Positions 1 through 7,019 of a stretch of 39,493 nucleotides of DNA are shown here, in pieces (the stretch's first letter is position 1; each line of letters starts with the position of its first letter). Source of the stretch: Ruminococcus sp. (GTDB lineage: Bacteria > Bacillota > Clostridia > Oscillospirales > Ruminococcaceae); the NCBI GenBank assembly GCA_017460665.1, contig JAFUAO010000077.1:1-39493 (forward strand). The letters are read 5' to 3'. The position numbers and the translations under genes were made by a program. The notes beneath the pieces were generated by a model. That model was given only the letters and a program-made list of their open reading frames with translations, did not search any database and was not told the DNA's origin.

Positions 1-149
1 GTCAAGGTTGCCGGTCGGTTCAAACTGCATTTCATTTTTTCAGACTGCTTCGGCGGTCTTATTGTCGTGCCTGTTTTTTCTTCTGTGAAAGTTGTGTGAA
101 ACTTTCATTTTACTTCTTGACTTTTATTTGCAGGTCTCAGTGTATAGCT

Positions 150-1109
150 TTATTTGCTGTCAGAGCCGCTATCCGGACCGTTTTCCTTTTTTATCACGGA
201 CCGTATAACGTACTGCGGGGCGTTGTTTATGCAGATATATATCCGCCCGATGTATTCACCGATCAGTCCAAGAACTATCAAAACGATCCCGAACATGAAC
301 AGTATAACAGCCATCATAGAGCTGTATCCGATCGGGATATTAGGGTGGATCAAGCGCCTTATGACGATGACCAGGCCGAAAATAAATCCCGCAAGCGAGC
401 TTATGATGCCCAATATAGATGCGATACGCAGCGGCTTTTCTGAAAATGCAGTAAAGCCGTTCATCCAAAGAGCTATCAGCTTAGCAAGGGTATAGCCTGA
501 CTTGCCCTCGAGCCTTTCGTGGTGCTCGATCTCAACATTAGTGATATTTCTTGTAGCCCTAAGCTCAAGGCCCTGTACGTTGGGATAGGCGTTGGTGTAC
601 TTTATGGTCTCGTCGATGACGAATCGTTTTGCGGCGTAATAGCTGTTCAGGTCCACTCCCCGGGGCTTGCCGACCATGAGCTCGCCCATTTTAGCGGCCG
701 TCCACGATCCCAAGAGCCGAAAGGCAGATTCCTTCTTCTTAGGGTATTTGGCGGAGACCATATCATAGCCCTCGCTGAGCTTGTCGATCAGCTTGAACAT
801 CTCCTCCGGAGGCGTCTGTCCGTCATCATCAAGGCATACGATGATGTCTCCGGAAACATAGTTGAACCCTGCCATGATAGCCGAATGCTGGCCGAAATTC
901 CGTGCAAGGTCAATGACTGTGATCTTATCGTTGCCGTCTGAGAGCTGGCAGAGCACGTCCAAGGTGCCGTCCGGAGAGGCATCGTTGACGCATATGATCT
1001 CGTAGTCATATCTTCCGTCCTTTTCAACAGTGCCGATGATCTGTCCAACGACACCTGCTATGGTCTTTTCTGAGCGGTAGCAGGGTATAACGAATGATAA
1101 AAGTTCCAC
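150..1109 (-). CDS. GT2 polyprenyl-phosphate glycosyltransferase (GtrB/CsbB/ArnC type)
   Basis: Family 2 glycosyltransferase predicted to load a nucleotide-activated sugar onto undecaprenyl phosphate at the cytoplasmic face of the membrane. The N-terminal GT-A domain shows FVIPCYRSE at the start, VNDASPDGT (D43) and the metal-binding aspartates in CLDDDGQ (D94-D96). Two hydrophobic segments lie at about residues 228-250 and 262-285, followed by a basic tail containing NAPQYVIR, as in DPM1/GtrB/ArnC proteins. At 319 aa it has the usual length. The start is GTG, chosen because AAGGAGG lies 7 bases upstream. It is transcribed alone and divergently from the dockerin genes. Its natural partners, a flippase pair and YfhO, lie 7-12 kb away. 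The sugar it transfers cannot be read from sequence. Confidence 0.9.
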   Translation of the reverse strand: MELLSFVIPCYRSEKTIAGVVGQIIGTVEKDGRYDYEIICVNDASPDGTLDVLCQLSDGNDKITVIDLARNFGQHSAIMAGFNYVSGDIIVCLDDDGQTPPEEMFKLIDKLSEGYDMVSAKYPKKKESAFRLLGSWTAAKMGELMVGKPRGVDLNSYYAAKRFVIDETIKYTNAYPNVQGLELRATRNITNVEIEHHERLEGKSGYTLAKLIALWMNGFTAFSEKPLRIASILGIISSLAGFIFGLVIVIRRLIHPNIPIGYSSMMAVILFMFGIVLIVLGLIGEYIGRIYICINNAPQYVIRSVIKKENGPDSGSDSK

Positions 1110-1152
1110 CGGCTCACCTCCTTGCTAAGTTTTGTATCCTCTTATCAATAAC

Positions 1153-1181
1153 ATTATAGCACATGATCCCGGATAAATCAA
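1153..1181 (-). promoter_or_regulatory. Sigma-A promoter of the GT2 gene
   Basis: On the minus strand, TTGATT (-35, 1176-1181) and TATAAT (-10, 1153-1158) are separated by 17 bases. A TG lies just upstream of the -10 region. The promoter is about 45 bases upstream of the GTG start of the glycosyltransferase. Confidence 0.75.
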
Positions 1182-1233
1182 CAGTCATACATAAGTTCGC
1201 CTGTCAGATCCGAGCCACAGTGCTAAGGCTTTG

Positions 1234-1262
1234 TTGACATCCTTCCGGTTTTGTGATATGAT
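1234..1262 (+). promoter_or_regulatory. Sigma-A promoter of first dockerin gene
   Basis: TTGACA (1234-1239) and TATGAT (1257-1262) are separated by exactly 17 bases, giving a near-consensus housekeeping promoter. The coding start at 1295 is about 32 bases downstream of the -10 box. It is divergent from the glycosyltransferase promoter, and the two -35 boxes are about 52 bases apart. Confidence 0.8.
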
Positions 1263-1294
1263 CGAGGTATAAGATATTGGGAGGGAGCTTTTCC

Positions 1295-2989
1295 ATGATA
1301 AAAAAACTACTATCCGTATCCACGGCAGTCCTGCTCTTTGCCTTGGCAGCTCTGCCCTTCCCGGCGGCAGCCGAGGACTCAGGGGACCGGCTCCGGAAGG
1401 TGGCCAGCAGCTTCGGGGCGGACACAGACTACCTAGCCTTGCAGAATTTCGCCTACGACCTGCCCTACGGGGATGACCTCTCACGGTACCGGCACTTCGT
1501 TCCCCTTGTGCCTCAGAGCACCGTCCGTGAGTGGAGCTCAGAGCTGCCTTGGTACAGCGACATAAGCCTGGGAGTATCCCGGCTGGAGATCACCTCCCAC
1601 AACGGCAGCCTCTACGACTTCGACCAGGAGGTGAGCTGCCTAAAAGACGTGGCGATCGAGGACTATGTGATCAGTATCGCCGAGATACGGCAGGAGCTTT
1701 TTGATCAGAGCAAATTCCGTCTTGCGGCAGGCTATCGCATCCACACGCAGAGCCCTCAGGAGAAGATCGCCGCCCTGCTGGAAACTGCACAGGTCTGCGG
1801 CGACCTGGGCAAGTACTTCCTCATAATGTACGGCAGCTATCCCGACCAGCCCCTTGGCGAGGACGAGAAAAATTCCGGCGTGAACAGGCCCCTTTCGACC
1901 CACTGTGCCGTCGGTATGGGAGTTTGCCATGGGAGCTGGCAGTTCGGAGACCGCACCTTCGACTGCTGCATAATGACCCTTGACAACGAGAACATCGAGG
2001 AGCTGGGCGAGGCCTTCAACGAGCGCACCTGCATCTATGTGGACTCCGAAACGCTGGACTACTACGTCCCGTACTATTCTGACAGCGTGGAGGGCGAGCT
2101 CCACATCATCGGCCTTGATCTGGACGAGCTGGAAGAGGAGGCGAAGAACGTCACCGACGTGTGCCTGTTCAACAAGGACTACTACATGGGCTATACGGTG
2201 CTGACCATTGATGATGACGGCGTGATGTACTCTCTGGACGAGTATAACGACTTTGAGGACGAGTTCCATAGTCCTCTGAATAACGAGATCTTTCTGGAGA
2301 CAAGGCCCTTTACGGTGCTCTGCCGGGCAAAGGACTCTACCCACCATTTCTCCAGGATCTATGCGGAGAACTACTACCGCAAGTCTGAGGCTTCCCTTAC
2401 CGGAAGAGACTCAGATCTGACTGTCACGCCGAACAGCTATAAGGTCAAGTGCTGTCCCTTGACCGAGGACGGCATCAACCAGTCCAAGAAGACCACCTAT
2501 CAGATCTATTCCAAGGACAACGACGGCACCAAGACCCGTCTTGACTGGCTGTTTTCCGGGAAGACCTCCGGCTCGGCCTACTATGAGCTTAAGGACAAGA
2601 CCGTCCTCTTCGACCCCGGAGATGTGGACGAGCCGGCTGCTGTTTGGATGACCTGCGATGACGGGGCCAGCGGCTTCAACTACTGGCTGAAGCTGTATAC
2701 CTCAAACCCCGTGCTGGTGGCTCTGAACAAGGACTTCGAGGTGGATCTCTTCATCGATCCGGACGGCGACGGGGAGTTCGACAAGGCGGTCGAGAGCGGC
2801 GATGTGAACTGCGACGGCTATGTGGACGCCTCTGACGCCTCGCTGGTGCTGGTGGAGTATGCCACGGCGCTTACCGGCGGAGAGGGCGTGCTGAACTTCA
2901 AGCGTGCCGACGTGAACGGCGACAATACCGTTGATGCCTCCGACGCCTCGGAGATACTGGTGATCTACTCCGGGCGCATGACCTCCTGA
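1295..2989 (+). CDS. Secreted dockerin protein, possible papain-like-fold domain
   Basis: Secreted 564-aa protein that should dock into a cellulosome. The start is ATG at 1295, about 10 bases after GGGAGG; a TTG at 1277 would place the ribosome binding site inside the gene. Residues 1-27 form a signal peptide (MIKKLL, hydrophobic core, AAA-E). The C-terminus, about 503-564, is a type I dockerin with two Ca-binding repeats (GDVNCDGYVDASDAS and ADVNGDNTVDASDAS). The middle is not firmly assigned. A segment with STHCAVGMGV, then a WQFG strand and a C-MTLDNEN strand, resembles the His-containing half of C39/papain-like domains, but no N-terminal catalytic Cys motif is visible. It may be a degenerate peptidase or an unrelated beta-rich domain. 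It has its own promoter. Confidence 0.75.
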   Translation: MIKKLLSVSTAVLLFALAALPFPAAAEDSGDRLRKVASSFGADTDYLALQNFAYDLPYGDDLSRYRHFVPLVPQSTVREWSSELPWYSDISLGVSRLEITSHNGSLYDFDQEVSCLKDVAIEDYVISIAEIRQELFDQSKFRLAAGYRIHTQSPQEKIAALLETAQVCGDLGKYFLIMYGSYPDQPLGEDEKNSGVNRPLSTHCAVGMGVCHGSWQFGDRTFDCCIMTLDNENIEELGEAFNERTCIYVDSETLDYYVPYYSDSVEGELHIIGLDLDELEEEAKNVTDVCLFNKDYYMGYTVLTIDDDGVMYSLDEYNDFEDEFHSPLNNEIFLETRPFTVLCRAKDSTHHFSRIYAENYYRKSEASLTGRDSDLTVTPNSYKVKCCPLTEDGINQSKKTTYQIYSKDNDGTKTRLDWLFSGKTSGSAYYELKDKTVLFDPGDVDEPAAVWMTCDDGASGFNYWLKLYTSNPVLVALNKDFEVDLFIDPDGDGEFDKAVESGDVNCDGYVDASDASLVLVEYATALTGGEGVLNFKRADVNGDNTVDASDASEILVIYSGRMTS

Positions 2990-3130
2990 CATTTTCACTA
3001 AACGGCAGAGCCCGCTGTTGTGCATTGCTACAAAGAAGCTAGTGAGCGCAAGAGTTTTCCCCTCCTAAAACGACTAACTATATGAAAGGCCAAGACCTGG
3101 CCGAACGGACCGTTAACAGGAGGTGTTACT

Positions 3131-3895
3131 ATGAAAAAACTCATATCTTTCATTCTTGCTGCTGTTGTTATGACAGCCGCCATGCCTTTGGGGATCGAAG
3201 GGACGAGCCGGATCCCGGCTGCCGCCTTAGCCGCCGATGCTGCAAAGACCGGCAGGAGCTACTCTGACAGTGAGGAGCTGAAGGCCCTGCTGGTATCTCC
3301 CGACGGCAGCTTCTCCGGCGGCGAGGGCATCGACGGGACCAAGTACAAGACCGACGTCAAGCTGGGAGCCGGCTATAACGGGAGCAGCGATATGCTGATC
3401 GTTTACGGCCTTGAGAGCACCGACCAGATCGGAGAGGTGCTCACGGAGCTGGGCGGCCACGGCTACATGATGGCCGGCGACCCGGAGGACTACTGCGGCT
3501 GCGTGAAGACGATCGGCTATTTCGACCAGGAGCTCAAGATCCAGACCGATCGGCTCCTACATATACAGTTCTTCGTGAAGGACCGGATGCCCGGCTTCAT
3601 GACGGCCTTCGACCTGTTCGATGAGTACGATCTGGTGGAGGCAACGAAGGCCTTCGGCTTCGACCCGGCGCCCTATGTCTTCGGAACGATCGCTCCCGGA
3701 GACGCCGATAACGACGGGAAGGTCACTGCTGCGGACGCCTCGCTGACCTTGGCGGCCTACGCTGAGCTCATGACGGGAGCTGCCATGGACCTGAACATGA
3801 CGATCTTCGACTACAACGATGACGGAGCTATCGACGCTGCCGACAGCTCTGAGATGCTGGAGACCTACGCTGACAACATGACATCGGTCAAATGA
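3131..3895 (+). CDS. Small secreted dockerin protein of unknown function
   Basis: 254-aa predicted secreted protein. MKKLISFILAAVVMTAAM is a clear signal peptide start, with likely cleavage after an Ala-rich stretch near residue 37. AGGAGG lies 7 bases upstream of the ATG. The C-terminus, about 190-252, is a type I dockerin (GDADNDGKVTAADAS, then FDYNDDGAIDAADSS). The intervening 150 residues match no family I recognise, and no glycoside hydrolase signature is visible. The dockerin is closely related to that of the preceding gene (ADAS/SDAS recognition residues, YA followed by MTS at the end) and unlike those of the following gene and the GH5 enzyme. It is flanked on the right by a terminator, so it is probably monocistronic. 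Confidence 0.75.
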   Translation: MKKLISFILAAVVMTAAMPLGIEGTSRIPAAALAADAAKTGRSYSDSEELKALLVSPDGSFSGGEGIDGTKYKTDVKLGAGYNGSSDMLIVYGLESTDQIGEVLTELGGHGYMMAGDPEDYCGCVKTIGYFDQELKIQTDRLLHIQFFVKDRMPGFMTAFDLFDEYDLVEATKAFGFDPAPYVFGTIAPGDADNDGKVTAADASLTLAAYAELMTGAAMDLNMTIFDYNDDGAIDAADSSEMLETYADNMTSVK

Positions 3896-3901
3896 AAGGG
3901 A

Positions 3902-3943
3902 GCCCGGATCTGGCGAAATACACGGATCCGGGCGCTTTGTTTT
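3902..3943 (+). terminator. Rho-independent terminator after the 254-aa dockerin gene
   Basis: A 9-bp perfect stem (GCCCGGATC at 3902-3910 pairing with 3925-3933) has a 14-base loop and is followed by GCTTTGTTTT. Confidence 0.75.
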
Positions 3944-4000
3944 GTGCAGGGCTACAAAGTTTCCCGGTGACTGCGCCGCCGGGCCTTGTTTTCCGTTAAA

Positions 4001-4040
4001 CCTTACAGAAGGGAGCTTTTCCCAAAAAATGTAAGGGAGG
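4001..4040 (+). promoter_or_regulatory. Leader hairpin abutting the ribosome binding site
   Basis: CCTTACA (4001-4007) pairs perfectly with TGTAAGG (4030-4036). An inner GGGA/TCCC stem is also possible. The 3' arm overlaps the first two bases of the GGGAGG ribosome binding site (4035-4040) of the dockerin gene starting at 4048. It could modulate translation; this is inferred from the fold only. Confidence 0.4.
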
Positions 4041-4047
4041 TATCACT

Positions 4048-6210
4048 ATGATGATAAGAAAGTTCTTAGCGGCAGTCTCTTCTGCCGCAGTTTTAGCAGG
4101 ATCTGTCCCGGCTGTGAGGGCCTCTGCCGAGCCGCTGCCGCCCTATCCGCTGTGGGTCCCAAGCACCTACGCCGACGCTCTGCACTTCGTCAACGACTAC
4201 GGTGCGGTCAGGACCGAGAACAGTGCCGAATGGCAGGGGATAGTCTGCGTGGTGATGAAGTACGAGCCTGCTTACAGCCTTGTGCTCCAGGATATAGTTG
4301 CTCAGGGCGATGCGGAGCTCCTCAGCAGCAGCACCTTCGTCTTTGAGTGGCCCGACGACAGTATGCTGGACGACCCAAAATACCCCTACGCCCATATCAC
4401 CTACGAGGAGCAGCTCCGGGATCTGGGACTGACCGAGGATATGCGTGAAAACGGCGGCTATCGGGACGACATCTTTTTCATGGTAAATGTCTACAAGGTG
4501 TCGCCGGGAGGCTCCGCACAGTTCATCGCTATGAACGGCGAGACTTTCGTGGAGTATACCTTTGAGTGCGACGGGGAGGGCAACGTTGCTGAGACCGACA
4601 TCTATAGCTGGCTCCCGGACTGCGTCACCGAGTATGAGGCCTTCAGGCTGAAATACCCGACGGTCTCCGCAGCTCACGGATATATCGCACTCTGCACAGA
4701 CTACTGCGGCGACGGCGGATACCAGATATTCTCCGAGGAGGAGGGCCCTGTGGAGCTCTTCCGGTCGATCAATTACCATGAAGTCGGTCTTGTTCCCATG
4801 TGCGGAGGAAATGACAGGCTGATCAAGCTCTATGAGCCCACCGGTGAGGGGAAGGTCCATATGGACTTCACCCAGGCTCAGGAGTGGATGATCGGCAAGG
4901 AGGACCCGATCAGCGAGTATCCCGGGAACTTCGAGATAGCCGAAAGTGACGGAGGCTTCCAGATCGCCGATCTTGACTGGTGGAAGGATCACGACCACAA
5001 CACCTTCTACAAGGACGGCTCCGAAAACGGCGGAGACTTCTATAGCCTCACGGTCCCGGAGACCTTCTATGACGAGCCTGTGGAGAGGGCCGTGATCACC
5101 AATATGCGCTATGTCGGAGGGATCACGCTGCCTGACTGCGTGAGGGACATAGAGGTCAGGGGCTGCCCTCAGCTCAGCAGCTTTGCTGTCTCCGGATCCT
5201 CGCCCTACTTTGACACCTATAAGCTGAGCACGTTCGCAGGGAGCGCTCTTTTCAGCAAGGGCCTGGGCGAGCTGGTATGCTTCCCGCCTAATTATAACGC
5301 AGAGAAGATAAGCCTCCCGAAGGAGACCACGGTGATCGGCAGGGGAGCCTTCCGTGACGCCTCCGGACTTAAAGAGGTGACGGCTGAGAACGTCACAGAG
5401 ATCGGTGAGGATGCCTTTGAGGGCTGCACCGGGCTGGCCCTCTACGTCAGCGAAGAGAGCCTGCCGGCTCTGAAGGAGCAGCTGGGGGAGAGGTTCTTCT
5501 CCGACGGCAATATGCTCCTTTCCATCAGCTCCTACGGCCGGAAGGACTGGAACTACTACTGCGCTCTGACCGACGAGCAGGTGCTGGAGGAGTACAAGAC
5601 CTACCGCACCGAGACCGGAATGCCTCTGGCAGAGAGCTATATAAAGAACGGCATGATCTACAATGATATAGTTAAGGATACAAATTTTGAACTGGCATAC
5701 GGCACTATCGATCCACATTTCCTGTTGTTCACCTTGGAGAACTACACCGATCAGGAGCTGACGACGGCTGACTTCGGCTTCCCGGAGGAGGCACAGGTGG
5801 AGATCAGCAGCTATTCCAGCGGCCGCTGCGTGCTGAGGATCACTGACGACCGCTATGAGAGCAAGAGCGCCTACGACCTCATGCGCCGGGAGCTGACACT
5901 GTATAACTCCGGCTCCTATCAGGCCTACAGCAAGGAAAACAGCCAGATCTCATGGGAGTATCTGGACTTTATACCTCAGCTCCTCCCCGGCGACGCCAAC
6001 GGTGACGCAAAGGTGGACCTGAGCGATGCTGTTGCGATACTACAGCAGCAGGCTCTGCCGGAGAAATACCCGATCTGCTCAAGCTGTGCCTATATGGCGG
6101 ACTGCGACGGTATCGGCGGTATCAGCGGCAAGGACGCCTTGGCGATCCAGCTCGCCGACGCAGGGCTCTTCGTCCTTGAGGGCGAATTCCCGATGACTGA
6201 GCCTCAATAA
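4048..6210 (+). CDS. Secreted BspA-type leucine-rich repeat protein with dockerin
   Basis: 720-aa secreted protein. The signal peptide (MMIRKFLAAVSSAAVLAGS, then VPAVRASA) is followed by about 300 residues without a recognised fold. A short run of BspA/Treponema-type leucine-rich repeats follows at about 350-480 (GGITLPDCVRDIEVRGC, TVIGRGAFRDASGLKEV, VTEIGEDAFEGCTGL), then a second unassigned domain. The C-terminal type I dockerin spans about 647-712 (GDANGDAKVDLSDAVAIL, then DCDGIGGISGKDALAI). This dockerin matches that of the GH5 enzyme more than those of the two preceding genes, suggesting a different cohesin partner. The start is ATG at 4048, 7 bases after GGGAGG; ATG at 4051 is equally possible. 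A strong terminator follows. LRRs of this class usually mediate binding, so a substrate- or partner-binding role is likely. Confidence 0.75.
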   Translation: MMIRKFLAAVSSAAVLAGSVPAVRASAEPLPPYPLWVPSTYADALHFVNDYGAVRTENSAEWQGIVCVVMKYEPAYSLVLQDIVAQGDAELLSSSTFVFEWPDDSMLDDPKYPYAHITYEEQLRDLGLTEDMRENGGYRDDIFFMVNVYKVSPGGSAQFIAMNGETFVEYTFECDGEGNVAETDIYSWLPDCVTEYEAFRLKYPTVSAAHGYIALCTDYCGDGGYQIFSEEEGPVELFRSINYHEVGLVPMCGGNDRLIKLYEPTGEGKVHMDFTQAQEWMIGKEDPISEYPGNFEIAESDGGFQIADLDWWKDHDHNTFYKDGSENGGDFYSLTVPETFYDEPVERAVITNMRYVGGITLPDCVRDIEVRGCPQLSSFAVSGSSPYFDTYKLSTFAGSALFSKGLGELVCFPPNYNAEKISLPKETTVIGRGAFRDASGLKEVTAENVTEIGEDAFEGCTGLALYVSEESLPALKEQLGERFFSDGNMLLSISSYGRKDWNYYCALTDEQVLEEYKTYRTETGMPLAESYIKNGMIYNDIVKDTNFELAYGTIDPHFLLFTLENYTDQELTTADFGFPEEAQVEISSYSSGRCVLRITDDRYESKSAYDLMRRELTLYNSGSYQAYSKENSQISWEYLDFIPQLLPGDANGDAKVDLSDAVAILQQQALPEKYPICSSCAYMADCDGIGGISGKDALAIQLADAGLFVLEGEFPMTEPQ

Positions 6211-6226
6211 CAGAACAAAAGAAGTA

Positions 6227-6257
6227 AGCGCCTGCCGAACGGTGGGCGCTTTTTTTG
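6227..6257 (+). terminator. Rho-independent terminator after the LRR-dockerin gene
   Basis: A 10-bp stem (AGCGCCTGCC with GGTGGGCGCT, two G-U pairs) and a GAAC loop are followed by a run of seven T. Confidence 0.9.
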
Positions 6258-6270
6258 TGTTCAGTTGGTG

Positions 6271-6299
6271 TTGACAAGTCTATGTGCGTATGGTAAAAT
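6271..6299 (+). promoter_or_regulatory. Sigma-A promoter of the surface-sugar operon
   Basis: TTGACA (6271-6276) and TAAAAT (6294-6299) are separated by 17 bases. They lie just after the preceding terminator and 57 bases upstream of the first gene of the 6356-13313 operon. Confidence 0.85.
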
Positions 6300-6355
6300 T
6301 AGTATGTGAAAGTATGCGGAAATGAAGGCTCCGGTATCAGGGGGATGAGTGGACT

Positions 6356-6973
6356 GTGAAAATAGAAAGGGTAGTTTCTGAGCTGCTCATGTCGAATATG
6401 TATATTTTAGAGGAAAGCGGCCATGGGATCATTATCGATCCGTGCAGGGATACTTCGGCGTTCTCACCGGATATCTGCTATGACCGGATCATTTTGACCC
6501 ACGAGCATTTTGATCATATCAGCGGAGTCCTGCTTTGGCAGGACCTGACAGGGGCTCAAGTGATCTGCAGCAGAAAATGCGCCGATAATATCAAAAGCCC
6601 TGCGAAGAATATGTCAAGGTATTTCAGCGCCTTTTGCGAGCTCCAGACCTTTATGGAGGTCAAAGGCCCCGTTCCGTCTGAGGAGTATGCCTGTACTGCG
6701 GACGAGGTCTTTACCGGCAGTATGGGATATGAATGGAACGGACACCGTTTCGAGCTTATCGAGTGCTCCGGACATTCTCCGGGCAGCATACTCATATTGG
6801 TCGATGAGAAGATTCTTTTTTCGGGAGATACGATACTAAAGGAGTTCCCTCCCGACCATAGGATGAGCGGCAAGACCGGAAAGGTGAGAGCTGTAAGAGA
6901 GGTCCCCAGGATCTCGGAGCTAAGGGGTGGACTTACTGTTTATCCGGGGCATTTGGAGAGCTTCCGGATCTGA
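6356..6973 (+). CDS. Metallo-beta-lactamase-fold hydrolase
   Basis: 205-aa cytoplasmic hydrolase of the glyoxalase II-like metallo-beta-lactamase superfamily. The di-metal motif THEHFDH (H49, H51, D53, H54) is intact. Further ligands appear in ECSGHSPGS, FSGDTIL and the C-terminal YPGHLES. The length is that of a minimal single-domain member. The start is GTG (6356), with GGGGATGAG about 6 bases upstream. It is the first gene after a strong promoter and begins the operon with the ThDP enzyme, YfhO, the aminotransferase and the small transporter. The substrate is unknown; context suggests a housekeeping or thioester-hydrolysing step in surface-sugar synthesis, but that is inference. Confidence 0.8.
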   Translation: MKIERVVSELLMSNMYILEESGHGIIIDPCRDTSAFSPDICYDRIILTHEHFDHISGVLLWQDLTGAQVICSRKCADNIKSPAKNMSRYFSAFCELQTFMEVKGPVPSEEYACTADEVFTGSMGYEWNGHRFELIECSGHSPGSILILVDEKILFSGDTILKEFPPDHRMSGKTGKVRAVREVPRISELRGGLTVYPGHLESFRI

Positions 6974-7019
6974 AATAAAAGGTCACAGCTATCGGTAATG
7001 GCTGAGAAAAGGGTGGAAA

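Noticed and set aside
41-59. TTCG-loop hairpin at the left edge as a terminator
   Set aside because: A 7-bp stem exists (AGACTGC/GCGGTCT), but no U-run follows closely on either strand.
3018-4000. c-di-GMP-type riboswitch in the dockerin leaders
   Set aside because: Short resemblance (CAGGGC, CAAAG) but the paired regions of the GEMM consensus could not be built.
4093-5718. 541-codon open frame antisense to the LRR-dockerin gene
   Set aside because: Mirror of a gene with signal peptide and dockerin; no start signal or recognisable domain.
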